Assembly: GCA_951217055.1 (NCBI GenBank)
Contig: OX578276.1
Coordinates: 150,903,388 to 150,967,387, forward strand
Reading direction: 5' to 3'
Source: Gerris lacustris
Taxonomy: Eukaryota; Arthropoda; Insecta; Hemiptera; Gerridae
DNA length: 64,000 bases
Shown here piece after piece: positions 24,622 to 38,400 of this stretch. Made by a program: the position numbers and the translations under genes. The notes under the pieces were generated by a model, which saw nothing but the letters and a program-made list of their open reading frames with translations, was not told where the DNA came from and did not search any database. Every line of letters begins with the position of its first letter. The first letter of the stretch is position 1.

Positions 24622-25677
24622 ATAAGATTTCTTGTACTAATTAAATCAATTAAAGCAGTCACTTAAAGGGTAAACATTAAGGAGAAATAGTGATAATAAC
24701 ATAGCTGATTAAAGTGTATGAGTATTGTCGCAACTGTTCACTATTTTAAAAATTTAAATTTTGAGCATCCAGAATCAGTCCTACATCTGTCCCCACTGAA
24801 TATGCTAAGGATGTTAGAAGGATGGACATAGGTTCAGCCATAGAGTGTCCAGAAGTAAACTTTCTACCAGTGCCGGAACTAGCCGTGTGCATGGGGTCGG
24901 CCGCACACGGGCCTCGGGGTAAGGGGGGCCTCACTTCCGCTCAGCCAATTATAAAAAAAATTAATAAAATAAAAATAAATGAATAAAAATAAAGAATAAT
25001 TTTACTAAAAAGGTGAAGTTAGTTTATATTTTATTTATTACCATTGTTATTATTTATATTATCTTTATGTGTTAGGTATCTATATTCTTTTCCACATAAT
25101 AATAATAATTATTATTATCATTTTTTGAGACAATTGATGTTAAATGCTTATTAAGATAATATTATTCATATAAAAAATTGACTTACAACATGACGTGATT
25201 TTTATACATTTGGGTATTTTAGACTGTTAATGTTTTGTATGTTTCTTCAAATGTAACTATCTTTAGTAAGTTTTTAAATTAATTATAAATTTTTAACTTG
25301 TAAAATACGCCTACACAGGGGCCACCTAACACGATCCACTCAAAATCTCCGGAATCTACTGCTGGAAGAAAGACACGGTTTGCTGGGGTTTGTTAACTTA
25401 AAATGCGCTTACAGAAAAAATTCTAAGCACTTTGAGCGCTAAAATGCTCTGCAGCAGTACTTAAAATATGAAAAAGTTAATAGAAGACATATTTTTAAGG
25501 CTAAAATGAGATTCTATGGCTTAAAATAAGAACTTTTTACTTTTGGCATTTTTTTCTCCAAGAATTAAAGTTTCAAAATATGAGTATTCAACTCAAGTCT
25601 AACAGCTAAAATAATGGATCTAATAAAAAAATTTAAAATATTACTTTGTATACTTATACTTTTGTATTAATTACAAG

Positions 25678-26017
25678 GGCTCTTTTTTACTTTAGCATCC
25701 CCCTTGCTTCTAAACAATAGTCTGCCCTAAGAAAGTCAAAAATGTTTGTGTGTTTGTCTCCCCAAGACATTGAGACTCCTGGGGAAGTTCTATATTCAAT
25801 ATTCCTTTATCTTAATAGTTGATTAGACTAAGGGATATGATCACAATTATAAACACAAGTGTGATATTCCTTTGTCCCAAGATACATTAGAATAAATATC
25901 CCTTGGTCTTAACAGTAATTTAGACTAAGAATATATGCTACTCTGTATAATGTTCCTTTGGAAAAATAACTATTAACATAAAGGGATATTAGGGGGATGC
26001 TAAAGTAAAAAAGTACC
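25678..26017 (-). mobile_element. 340-bp MITE, 8-bp target duplication
   Basis: The ends are TTTTTTACTTTAGCATCCCC and the inverse GGGGGATGCTAAAGTAAAAA, closing in GGCTC / GGTAC. It is flanked by ATTACAAG and ATTACAGG (7 of 8 match). It is the same family and size as the element at 58604-58944, in opposite orientation. The interior alternates short inverted CCTTTGTCYTAATAG-type motifs. Non-coding. Confidence 0.82.
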
Positions 26018-26033
26018 ATTACAGGCAACTTTT

Positions 26034-26400
26034 TTGCTCATTTTCGTAACTTTTTTGCTCTTTTTACTTTCCATATAAAGAGAAAGTATTGTAATGGCGA
26101 GAAAATTCGATTTTGATGGATTTACACGTTTTGAGGTCCCCTGAGTCCAAAAAAGTTGTTTTAAAAAAAATGTCTGTCGTCTGTCTGTGCAGACACCTGG
26201 AGCCTAAACTACTGGGCCGATTTTGACGAAATTCAGCACACATTTTCAAAAAAATCAAACCCCCGAGGAGATATCAATTTTACCTTCAAATTCGGGGGCG
26301 CTACTCCTTAAAAACGATGAAAAAAGTATTTCTCGAAAACGGTTCCGACGATTTTTATTAAAATATTCTAAAATGTAGTTCATTTAAATAGGAATTTAAT
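26034..26400 (+). repeat. Dispersed ~370-bp repeat ('GAGTCCAAAA' family), copy 1
   Basis: Shares AGAGAAAGTATTGTRATGGC, TTTTGAGGTCCCCTGAGTCC, TAAACTACTGGGCCGATTTT and GGTTCCGACGATTTT, in the same order, with the copies at 61003-61410 (plus) and 53330-53690 (minus). Here the right end (CGATATAAGCCGTTTCCC in the others) is missing. Predicted proteins over it are artefacts of the repeat. Confidence 0.85.
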
Positions 26401-26805
26401 TTATTTATTTTATTTTTTTTTTTTTATCATCAAATAATGTTTTTTGTTGCAATTTATTACAAATCTTATGTGTATCCTGAAAAATAAGGCGACAAAAATA
26501 GTTTGTCATCTTGGAGGGGGGGGGGGGGGGCCTCAAAACAAATCTTGCACACGGGCCTCAGCAGGTCTAGTTCCGTCTCTGCTTTCTACCATCCATAGGA
26601 TGTGCTAAGAGACAAAGTGACTGGTCCTGTGTCCTGTGGATATCCTATGTACACAGTCTTACTACTTTGGTAAGCTTCATTGATAATACTATTTTATTTA
26701 CTAAATGCCAAACATATAGAGAAGCATAATGTATAGTGTGGATGTCAAGCGTCCGGTATAGCTTTGGTTTTCAAACTACGCATGCTCAAATCTACCCCCT
26801 CCCTC

Positions 26806-27637
26806 CAGGGCCGGATCTAGACATTTGTTAAGTGGATGCAAACTACATATATTTCAGTTCCCCCCTTCTCCCCTTCCCTTTCACTATAATGATAATAAAA
26901 TCGAAGGAAATTGACTAACACAATTTTTGAGTTTACAAATAGGTATGTTGATAAGTTTATTTAAAATCAAATTTACGTAGCAATTTACATAGCAATTTCC
27001 ATAGAATATTACATAGCAATATTAGGTCATAATAATAATAATACTTTATTGTTATAAGAAAACTAGTAGTTCTGTGAAAGTAGACCTCGCTTGTTAAAAT
27101 AACAAATCTGGTTTTGAGCTTAGAAAAATAGTTTAATACGAAAATTTTTTAGATAAACATTTGTACCTTTTTCAAGAACGTTTTAAGGGCTTTTCAACGA
27201 TACCAAACACGACCAGCCAGCTAATATTTTTACCTTTTCTTAAACAGGGGTACACAACTTTGTACCCTTCATGTACCCGGTCTAGTAATAAATTTAAGGT
27301 TTGACTCTTTCATGCATCTACACTGTGCTCAGTAGGGCCACTCGGCACTCTAGCTAAAAGTCTACAGCGTAAATGTACCTTCAAGGTCGTTACACGCCAC
27401 GCCACTTCCTTAGTGACGCCCTAAATCAAATAAATGGAAACCGCCAGTTGGGTATTTTTAGTGGGGAAGGGGGTGTTTGATGAACCACTTTTTATTATAC
27501 TTGTATTGTACTGTTTTATTGTGCTGTAATATCTACTTCATTTTCTATCCCTAATCTTTCTCCCTGTTTGGCGCCCTCATCAGTTATTTGGCGCCACCTA
27601 CAGCCGCGTAGTTCGCAGGATTCACGGTCCGGCCCTG
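26806..27637. mobile_element. hAT-type non-autonomous element
   Basis: Termini CAGGGCCGGATCTAGAC and, reverse-complemented, CAGGGCCGGACCGTGAATCC. A perfect 8-bp duplication CCTCCCTC lies at 26798-26805 and 27638-27645. The interior is 832 bp without an open frame. It has mid-range composition near the ends (TTTGGCGCC repeated near 27567 and 27589). Confidence 0.88.
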
Positions 27638-29259
27638 CCTCCCTCTCTCTTGAATCAGGTTAGGCGGGAAGTTTGAGTTACCGCAGCTCTTACAGGCTGT
27701 CCTACAGTGTGAATGCTTCTTGAGTTTTGGCCTATCTAGTGACCATATAGATAAGGGGCTATTAAGGGTACCAACAATGGCGAGTTTACCCTACTAAGTA
27801 TAAAATTAATTTGCAGATCACTGATTGATTGATAACCATTTATTGTTTTAAAGGCACCCCTCTCCCCCCACTACACGGCTCTCTATTACAACCATCCTCT
27901 TTAACTATCAACTCATCATGATTATTTTTTTAATATTCATTGCATTATGTTCGCTTGTATGATAGAGCCACGCGATGCTTAGTATAATTTAAATTGTTAC
28001 AGCATGAAATTATTTTAGCGGAATATTCAGCTGGATGTGACCCCCCCCCCCCCCTCCTTTGTTCCATCCTTAATCATGGTTACTAAAACTCCACACAATT
28101 ATTAGCTATTGACATAATATAATAGGTAAATAATAATAAAAACATTTAGGATAAAAACTAAACAAATTTCTTATAATTTTATTCAGCATTATAATTTTGT
28201 TTTAAAATGATATATTGTCAACAGAGAAACAATAAAATATATGAACATTTAAAATTATATCTTAAAAATGTTTTGTAAAATATACATCTAAGAAATTATT
28301 TTTACTGAATCTTACCGCAATAAAAACATTTTAGTTTTGTAAAATTTACACTATTTACGGTTTGTTCTTTGTTTTAATTTACAAAATAACAATTAACTTT
28401 ATTTTTTTTTTAATTTTATACCTTCAAATATCAATTTTATTTGATAAGAGGGCACAATAAATTATCTTAAAATATAATAAAATTACAATCCTTACCTACA
28501 AACATAGTTTATTTATTTATTTTTAATAATTATTCATTATTTTTTTTTTTTTTTACAAAATTTGAATTTCCATTAATTTTCATTATTAAAAAATAATTAC
28601 TACCACTGTACATATATATATTTAATTTATTTATTTTGAGTATAAAGAAATGAACTAAAAAAATATCAGGGAAGTAATTCTTCATGAAAAATATTTATTT
28701 TAGTATAAGTACTTAATTTTTTAGTTATTTCTTAATTGTTATCAAATTAATGCTTTATAAAAAAAAGAAAAATCTACATACTTACTAATAAAAAAAAAAC
28801 AAAAAAAAAACTATCTTTACAAAATTTCATGTTACAAATCTAACAAATCAAATAAAAAGAAATTAAATTAAAAAAATAAGAAAATTAAAAAAATTATATT
28901 TTGAATCGTAGTTTTATTGAGTAAATAATATTAAAAAGAAACACAACAATATATATTTAAAAATTGCATTAATTTTTACTCCTTCCTTTAATATATATAT
29001 TTTTTTAAATTTTCATTTGTAAAAACCACCATAAATGTCAAAAACATATGATTTATACTTAAGCACGCATGTAAGTAAAAAGTTGTTTTTGCAAGACTAG
29101 CTAGTTTTTGTGTGCCTTTAGGTTGTTTTTTTTAAATTTATATTTGAAGTTATTAAAATTCGTTTGAATTATTTACAGGGATTGACTTATTTTATTTGTT
29201 TAATGAATTCGTAGTCCTAGAGAAGTCTTGAAGATATTTTTCTTTTTTTGTGTAACAAT
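27638..29259. other. AT-rich DNA downstream of the Gasp 'b' terminal exon
   Basis: Includes a 14-base C run at about 28041-28054 and long A/T-rich sequence. TTTATT at 29191-29196 reads AATAAA on the minus strand, about 65 nt after the 'b' stop codon, and is a candidate poly(A) signal. No other gene is seen. Confidence 0.5.
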
Positions 29260-29314
29260 TTACAGGCCAAGTTTTCTCAGAGATTTAAGGTCAAGATCTC
29301 CATAGTAGCTCTCA
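29260..29314 (-). CDS. Gasp: Gasp alternative 3'-terminal exon 'b'
   Basis: On the minus strand a pyrimidine-rich tract ending TTTTACAG abuts T-GAG-AGC-TAC..., coding ESYYGDLDLKSLRKLGL and a TAA stop at 29260-29262. The first T completes the split codon TG|T left open by the domain-3 exon, restoring the sixth cysteine of that chitin-binding domain. The core is nearly identical to exon 'a' (EDYYGDLDLKSIRK). Codon use differs between the two exons (TAT/GGA/CTT here, TAC/GGT/CTG there), so this is an old duplicate kept by selection at protein level. It lies 19.6 kb beyond exon 'a'. RNA evidence is not available, but phase, acceptor, stop and peptide all agree. Confidence 0.82.
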
Positions 29315-29439
29315 CTGTAAAACATTAAACAAACAATATAAATTTACAATAAAAAAATTATAAGATAATCTTGTGATATTGTCAACAAAACTCGATAGAG
29401 TATAAATATAAAATAAAAACCCCAAAAGCTCACCAAATG

Positions 29440-32400
29440 GCTGGACATGACCAAGAACTAATGGCAGTAGGAGAACGAATAGGCTGAACACCTTGTTTGA
29501 ACCTAGCAGTAGTAATAGTGGTAGCATGGGAGAACGAGCACCTTGTTTGAACCTTGCAGTAGTAATAGTGGTAGCATGGGAGAACGAACACCTTGTTTGA
29601 ACCTAGCAGTAGGAACAGTAGTAGCATGGGAAAACTAACACCTTGTTTGAACCTTAGAGTAGTATTAGTGGTAGCATGGGAGAACGAACACCTTGTTTGA
29701 ACCTAGCAGTAGGAACAGTAGTAGCATGGGAGAACGAACACCTTGTTTGAACCTAGCAGTAGGAACAGTAGTAGCATGGGAAAACTAACACCTTGTTTGA
29801 ACCTAGCAGTAGGAACAGTAGTAGCATGGGAGAACTAACACCTTGTTTGAACCTTGCAGTAGTAATAGTGGTAGCATGGGAGAACGAACACCTTGTTTGA
29901 GCCTAGCAGTAGGAACAGTAGTAGCATGAGAGAACTAACCCCTTGTTTGAACCTAGCAGTAGGAACAGTAGTAGCATGGGAGAACTAACACCTTGTTTGA
30001 ACCTTGCAGTAGTAATAGTGGTAGCATGGGAGAACGAACACCTTGTTTGAACCTAGCAGTAGGAACAGTAGTAGCATGGGAAAACTAACACCTTGTTTGA
30101 ACCTTAGAGTAGTATTAGTGGTAGCATGGGAGAACGAACACCTTGTTTGAACCTAGCAGTAGGAACAGTAGTAGCATGGGAGAACGACCACCTTGTTTGA
30201 ACCTTGCAGTAGTAATAGTGGTAGCATGGGAGAACGAACACCTTGTTTGAGCCTAGCAGTAGGAACAGTAGTAGCATGGGAGAACTAACCCCTTGTTTGA
30301 ACCTAGCAGTAGGAACAGTAGTAGCATGGGAGAACTAACACCTTGTTTGAACCTTGCAGTAGTATTAGTGGTAGCATGGGAGAACGAACACCTTGTTTGA
30401 ACCTAGCAGTAGGAACAGTAGTAGCATGGGAGAACTAACACCTTGTTTGAACCTTGCAGTAGTGGTAGCATGGGAGAACGAACACCTTGTTTGAACCTAG
30501 CAGTAGGAACAGTAGTAGCATGGGAGAACTAACACCTTGTTTGAACCTTGCAGTAGTATTAGTGGTAGCATGGGAGAACGAACACCTTGTTTGAGCCTAG
30601 CAGTAGGAACAGTAGTAGCATGGGAGAACTAACACCTTGTTTGAACCTTGCAGTAGTAATAGTGGTAGCATGGGAGAACGAACACCTTGTTTGAACCTAG
30701 CAGTAGGAACAGTAGTAGCATGGGAGAACTAACACCTTGTTTGAACCTTGCAGTAGTAATAGTGGTAGCATGGGAGAACGAACACCTTGTTTGAACCTAG
30801 CAGTAGGAACAGTAGTAGCATGGGAAAACTAACACCTTGATTGAACCTCAGAGTAGTATTAGTGGTAGCATGGGAGAACGAACACCTTGTTTGAACCTAG
30901 CAGTAGGAACAGTAGTAGCATGGGAGAACGAACACCTTGTTTGAACCTTGCAGTAGTAATAGTGGTAGCATGGGAGAACGAACACCTTGTTTGAGCCTAG
31001 CAGTAGGAACAGTAGTAGCATGGGAGAACTAACCCCTTGTTTGAACCTAGCAGTAGGAACAGTAGTAGCATGGGAGAACTAACACCTTGTTTGAACCTTG
31101 CAGTAGTATTAGTGGTAGCATGGGAGAACGAACACCTTGTTTGAACCTAGCAGTAGGAACAGTAGTAGCATGGGAGAACTAACACCTTGTTTGAACCTTG
31201 CAGTAGTATTAGTGGTAGCATGGGAGAACGAACACCTTGTTTGAACCTAGCAGTAGGAACAGTAGTAGCATGGGAGAACTAACACCTTGTTTGAACCTTG
31301 CAGTAGTATTAGTGGTAGCATGGGAGAACGAACACCTTGTTTGAGCCTAGCAGTAGGAACAGTAGTAGCATGGGAGAACTAACACCTTGTTTGAACCTTG
31401 CAGTAGTAATAGTGGTAGCATGGGAGAACGAACACCTTGTTTGAACCTAGCAGTAGGAACAGTAGTAGCATGGGAGAACTAACACCTTGTTTGAACCTTG
31501 CAGTAGTAATAGTGGTAGCATGGGAGAACGAACACCTTGTTTGAACCTAGCAGTAGGAACAGTAGTAGCATGGGAAAACTAACACCTTGTTTGAACCTTA
31601 GAGTAGTATTAGTGGTAGCATGGGAGAACGAACACCTTGTTTGAACCTAGCAGTAGGAACAGTAGTAGCATGGGAGAACGAACACCTTGTTTGAACCTTG
31701 CAGTAGTAATAGTGGTAGCATTGGAGAACGAACACCTTGTTTGAACCTTGCAGTAGTAATAGTTGTAGCATGGGAGAACGAACAACTTGTTTAAACCTTC
31801 CAGTAGTAATAGTTGTAGCATGGGAGAACGAACACCTTGTTTGAACCTACCAGTAGTAATAGTTGTAGCATAGGAGAACGAACACCATGTTTGAACCCTG
31901 CAGTAGTAATAGTTGTAGCATGGGAGAACGATCACCTTGTATGAACCCTTCAGTAGTAATAGTAGTAGCTAAGAGTACCCGCCCCTTGTTTGAATTTAGC
32001 AGTAAAACTAGTAGTAGCATGGAAGAACAAACCTTAATTGAACCTAGCGACTAGGAGTAATAATAGTAGTAGCATGGAAAAAGGAACCTTAATTGAACCT
32101 AGCGACTAGGAGTAATAATAGTAGTAGCATGGAAGAACGAACCTTAATTGAACCTAGCGACTAGGAGTAATAATAGTAGTAGCATGGAAGAATGAACCTT
32201 AATTGAACCTAGCGACTAGGAGTAATAATAGTAGTAGCATGGAAGAACGAACCTTAATTGAACCTAGCGACTAGGAGTAATAATAGTAGTAGCATGGAAG
32301 AACGAACCTTAATTGAACCTAGCGGCTAGGAGTAATAATAGTAGTAGCATGGAAGAACGAACCTTAATTGAACCTAGCGGCTAGGAGTAATAATAGTAGT

Positions 32401-35400
32401 AGCATGGAAGAACGAACCTTAATTGAACCTAGCGACTAGGTGTAATAATAGTAGTAGCATGGAAGAACGAACCTTAATTGAACCTAGCGGCTAGGAGTAA
32501 TAATAGTAGTAGCATGGAAGAACGAACCTTAATTGAGCCTAGCGGCTAGGAGTATTAATAGTAGTAGCATGGGAGAACGAACCCCTTGATTGAACCTAGC
32601 GACTAGGAGTAATAATAGTAGTAGCATGGAAGAACGAACCTTAATGGAACCTAGCGACTAGGAGTAATAATAGTAGTAGCATGGGAGAACGAACCCCTTG
32701 ATTGAACCTAGCGACTAGTAGTAATAATAGTAGTAGCATGGAAGAACGAACCTTAATGGAAACTAGCGACTAGGAGTAATAATAGTAGTAGCATAGGAGA
32801 ACGAACCCCTTGATTGAACCTAGCGACTAGGAGTAATAATAGTAGTAGCATGGAAGAACGAACTTTAATGGAACCTAGCGACTAGGAGTAATAATAGTAG
32901 TAGCATGGAAGAACGAACTTTAATTGAACCTAGCGGCTAGGAGTAATAATAGTAGTAGCATGGGAGAACGAACCCCTTAATTGAACCTAGCGACTAGGAG
33001 TACTAATAGTAGTAGCATGGAAGAACGAACCTTAATGGAACCTAGCGACTAGGAGCAATAATAGTAGTAGCATGGGAGAACGAACCCCTTGATTGAACCT
33101 AGCAGTAGTAATAGTGTTAGCATGGGAGAACGAACACCTTGTTTGAACCTAGCAGTAGGAACAGTAGTAGCATGGGAAAACTAACACCTTGTTTGAACCT
33201 TAGAGTAGTATTAGTGGTAGCATGGGAGAACGAACACCTTGTTTGAACCTAGCAGTAGGAACAGTAGTAGCATGGGAGAACGAACACCTTGTTTGAACCT
33301 TGCAGTAGTAATAGTGGTAGCATGGGAGAATGAACACCTTGTTTGAGCCTAGCAGTAGGAACAGTATTAGCATGGGAGAACTAACCCCTTGTTTGAACCT
33401 TGCAGTAGTAATAGTGGTAGCATGGGAGAACGATCACCTTGTTTGAGCCTAGCAGTAGGAACAGTAGTAGCATGGGAGAACGAACCCCTTGTTTGAACCT
33501 TCCAGTAGTAATAGTTGTAGCATTGGGAACGAACACCATGTTTGAACCTACCAGTAGTAATAGTTGTAGCATGGGAGAACGAACACCATGTTTGAACCTA
33601 CCAGTAGTAATAGTAGTAGCATGGGAGAACGAACACCTTGTTTGAACCTAGCGACTAGGAGTAATAATAGTAGTAGCATGGAAGAACGAACCTTAATGGA
33701 ACCTAGCGACTAGTAGTAATAATAGTAGTAGCATGGAAGAACGAACCTTAATGGAACCTAGCGACTAGTAGTAATAATAGTAGTAGCATGGAAGAACGAA
33801 CCTTAATGGAACCTAGCGACTAGTAGTAATAATTGTAGTAGCATGGAAGAACGAACCTTAATGGAACCTAGCGACTAGTAGTAATAATAGTAGTAGCATG
33901 GAAGAACGAACCTTAATAGAACCTAGCGACTAGTAGTAATAATAGTAGTAGCATGAAAGAACGAACCTTAATAGAACCTAGCGACTAGTAGTAATAATAG
34001 TAGTAGCATGGAAGAACGAACCTTAATGGAACCTAGCGACTAGTAGTAATAATAGTAGTAGCATGGAAGAACGAACCTTAATGGAACCTAGCGACTAGTA
34101 GTAATAATAGTAGTAGCATGGAAGAACGAACCTTAATGGAACCTAGCGACTAGTAGTAATAATAGTAGTAGCATGGAAGAACGAACCTTAATGGAACCTA
34201 GCGACTAGGAGTAATAATAGTAGTAGCATGGGAGAACGAACCCCTTGATTGAACCTAGCGACTAGGAGTAATAATAGTAGTAGCATGGAAGAACGAACTT
34301 TAATTGAACCTAGCGGCTAGGAGTAATAATAGTAGTAGCATGGGAGAACGAACCCCTTAATTGAACCTAGCGACTAGGAGTACTAATAGTAGTAGCATGG
34401 AAGAACGAACCTTAATGGAACCTAGCGACTAGGAGCAATAATAGTAGTAGCATGGGAGAACGAACCCCTTGATTGAACCTAGCAGTAGTAATAGTGTTAG
34501 CATGGGAGAACGAACACCATGTTTGAACCTACCAGTAGTAATAGTTGTAGCATGGGAGAACGAACACCATGTTTGAACCTACCAGTAGTAATAGTAGTAG
34601 CATGGGAGAACGAACACCTTGTTTGAACCTTGCAGTAGTAATAGTTGTAGCATGGGAGAACGAACAACTTGTTTGAACCTTCCAGTAGTAATAGTTGTAG
34701 CATGGGAGAACGAACACCTTGTTTGAACCTACCAGTAGTAATAGTTGTAGCTAAGAGTACCCGCCCCTTGTTTGAATTTAGCAGTAAAACTAGTAGTAGC
34801 ATGGAAGAACGAACCTTAATTGAACCTAGCGACTAGGAGTAATAATAGTAGTAGCATGGAAGAAGGAACCTTAATTGAACCTAGCGACTAGGAGTAATAA
34901 TAGTAGTAGCATGGAAGAACGAACCTTAATTGAACCTAGCGACTAGGAGTAATAATAGTAGTAGCATGGAAGAATGAACCTTAATTGAACCTAGCGACTA
35001 GGAGTAATAATAGTAGTAGCATGGAAGAACGAACCTTAATTGAACCTAGCGACTAGGAGTAATAATAGTAGTAGCATGGAAGAACGAACCTTAATTGAAC
35101 CTAGCGGCTAGGAGTAATAATAGTAGTAGCATGGAAGAACGAACCTTAATTGAACCTAGCGGCTAGGAGTAATAATAGTAGTAGCATGGAAGAACGAACC
35201 TTAATTGAACCTAGCGACTAGGAGTAATAATAGTAGTAGCATGGAAGAACGAACCTTAATTGAACCTAGCGGCTAGGAGTAATAATAGTAGTAGCATGGA
35301 AGAACGAACCTTAATTGAGCCTAGCGGCTAGGAGTATTAATAGTAGTAGCATGGGAGAACGAACCCCTTGATTGAACCTAGCGACTAGGAGTAATAATAG

Positions 35401-38400
35401 TAGTAGCATGGAAGAACGAACCTTAATGGAACCTAGCGACTAGGAGTAATAATAGTAGTAGCATGGGAGAACGAACCCCTTGATTGAACCTAGCGACTAG
35501 TAGTAATAATAGTAGTAGCATGGAAGAACGAACCTTAATGGAACCTAGCGACTAGGAGTAATAATAGTAGTAGCATGGGAGAACGAACCCCTTGATTGAA
35601 CCTAGCGACTAGGAGTAATAATAGTAGTAGCATGGAAGAACGAACTTTAATGGAACCTAGCGACTAGGAGTAATAATAGTAGTAGCATGGAAGAACGAAC
35701 TTTAATTGAACCTAGCGGCTAGGAGTAATAATAGTAGTAGCATGGGAGAACGAACCCCTTAATTGAACCTAGCGACTAGGAGTACTAATAGTAGTAGCAT
35801 GGAAGAACGAACCTTAATGGAACCTAGCGACTAGGAGCAATAATAGTAGTAGCATGGGAGAACGAACCCCTTGATTGAACCTAGCAGTAGTAATAGTGTT
35901 AGCATGGGAGAACGAACACCTTGTTTGAACCTAGCAGTAGGAACAGTAGTAGCATGGGAAAACTAACACCTTGTTTGAACCTTAGAGTAGTATTAGTGGT
36001 AGCATGGGAGAACGAACACCTTGTTTGAACCTAGCAGTAGGAACAGTAGTAGCATGGGAGAACGAACACCTTGTTTGAACCTTGCAGTAGTAATAGTGGT
36101 AGCATGGGAGAATGAACACCTTGTTTGAGCCTAGCAGTAGGAACAGTATTAGCATGGGAGAACTAACCCCTTGTTTGAACCTTGCAGTAGTAATAGTGGT
36201 AGCATGGGAGAACGATCACCTTGTTTGAGCCTAGCAGTAGGAACAGTAGTAGCATGGGAGAACGAACCCCTTGTTTGAACCTTCCAGTAGTAATAGTTGT
36301 AGCATTGGGAACGAACACCATGTTTGAACCTACCAGTAGTAATAGTTGTAGCATGGGAGAACGAACACCATGTTTGAACCTACCAGTAGTAATAGTAGTA
36401 GCATGGGAGAACGAACACCTTGTTTGAACCTAGCGACTAGGAGTAATAATAGTAGTAGCATGGAAGAACGAACCTTAATGGAACCTAGCGACTAGTAGTA
36501 ATAATAGTAGTAGCATGGAAGAACGAACCTTAATGGAACCTAGCGACTAGTAGTAATAATAGTAGTAGCATGGAAGAACGAACCTTAATGGAACCTAGCG
36601 ACTAGTAGTAATAATTGTAGTAGCATGGAAGAACGAACCTTAATGGAACCTAGCGACTAGTAGTAATAATAGTAGTAGCATGGAAGAACGAACCTTAATG
36701 GAACCTAGCGACTAGTAGTAATAATAGTAGTAGCATGAAAGAACGAACCTTAATAGAACCTAGCGACTAGTAGTAATAATAGTAGTAGCATGGAAGAACG
36801 AACCTTAATGGAACCTAGCGACTAGTAGTAATAATAGTAGTAGCATGGAAGAACGAACCTTAATGGAACCTAGCGACTAGTAGTAATAATAGTAGTAGCA
36901 TGGAAGAACGAACCTTAATGGAACCTAGCGACTAGTAGTAATAATAGTAGTAGCATGGAAGAACGAACCTTAATGGAACCTAGCGACTAGGAGTAATAAT
37001 AGTAGTAGCATGGGAGAACGAACCCCTTGATTGAACCTAGCGACTAGGAGTAATAATAGTAGTAGCATGGAAGAACGAACTTTAATTGAACCTAGCGGCT
37101 AGGAGTAATAATAGTAGTAGCATGGGAGAACGAACCCCTTAATTGAACCTAGCGACTAGGAGTACTAATAGTAGTAGCATGGAAGAACGAACCTTAATGG
37201 AACCTAGCGACTAGGAGCAATAATAGTAGTAGCATGGGAGAACGAACCCCTTGATTGAACCTAGCAGTAGTAATAGTGTTAGCATGGGAGAACGAACACC
37301 ATGTTTGAACCTACCAGTAGTAATAGTTGTAGCATGGGAGAACGAACACCATGTTTGAACCTACCAGTAGTAATAGTAGTAGCATGGGAGAACGAACACC
37401 TTGTTTGAACCTTGCAGTAGTAATAGTTGTAGCATGGGAGAACGAACAACTTGTTTGAACCTTCCAGTAGTAATAGTTGTAGCATGGGAGAACGAACACC
37501 TTGTTTGAACCTACTAGTAGTAATAGTTGTAGCATAGGAGAACGAACACCATGTTTGAACCCTGCAGTAGTAATAGTTGTAGCATGGAAGAACGATCACC
37601 TTGTTTGAACCCTTCAGTAGTAATAGTAGTAGCTAAGAGTACCCACCCCTTGTTTGAATTTTGCAGTAAAACTAGTAGTAGCATGGAAGAACGAACCTTA
37701 ATTGAACCTAGCGGCTAGGAGTAATAATAGTAGTAGCATGGAAGAACGAACCTTAATTGAACCTAGCGACTAGGAGTAATAATAGTAGTAGCATGGAAGA
37801 ACGAACCTTAATTGAACCTAGCGGCTAGGAGTATTAATAGTAGTAGCATGGAAGAACGAACCTTAATTGAGCCTAGCGGCTAGGAGTATTAATAGTAGTA
37901 GCATGGGAGAACGAACCCCTTGATTGAACCTAGCGACTAGGAGTAATAATAGTAGTAGCATGGAAGAACGAACCTTAATGGAACCTAGCGACTAGTAGTA
38001 ATAATAGTAGTAGCATGGAAGAACGAACCTTAATGGAACCTAGCGACTAGGAGTAATAATAGTAGTAGCATGGGAGAACGAACCCCTTGATTGAACCTAG
38101 CGACTAGGAGTAATAATAGTAGTAGCATGGAAGAACGAACTTTAATTGAACCTAGCGGCTAGGAGTAATAATAGTAGTAGCATGGGAGAACGAACCCCTT
38201 AATTGAACCTAGCGACTAGGAGTACTAATAGTAGTAGCATGGAAGAACGAACCTTAATGGAACCTAGCGACTAGGAGCAATAATAGTAGTAGCATGGAAG
38301 AACGAACCTTAATTGAACCTAGCGGCTAGGAGTAATAATAGTAGTAGCATGGAAGAACGAACCTTAATTGAACCTAGCGACTAGGAGTAATAATAGTAGT

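Larger units (their letters stand above)
24868..26581. mobile_element. hAT-type non-autonomous element
   Basis: Termini CAGTGCCGGAACTAG on the left and, reverse-complemented, CAGAGACGGAACTAG on the right. A perfect 8-bp duplication CTTTCTAC lies at 24860-24867 and 26582-26589. Subterminal GCACACGGGCCTC is also repeated inverted. The 1.7-kb interior has no transposase; it contains the nested element 25678-26017, a dispersed repeat (26034-26400) and a run of 14 G at about 26517-26530. Confidence 0.88.
23485..26680 (+). mobile_element. Dispersed ATCC-rich element, broken by later insertions
   Basis: Three pieces are similar to an inverted copy at 39457-40240: 23485-23650 (AAAGACATCCCTGGGATATC), 24780-24867 (GGATGTTAGAAGGATGGACA) and 26582-26670 (AAGTGACTGGTCCTGTG). 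They are colinear here but separated by unrelated DNA that includes the elements at 23915-24621 and 24868-26581. The pieces contain repeated GGATATCC-type palindromes. No coding capacity is seen. Confidence 0.6.

Noticed and set aside
31609..31935. 108-residue minus-strand frame and similar ones across 29.3-37.6 kb
   Set aside because: These are translations of the 50-bp minisatellite on the minus strand; they recur with the repeat, and ATG/stop positions shift only with unit variants.
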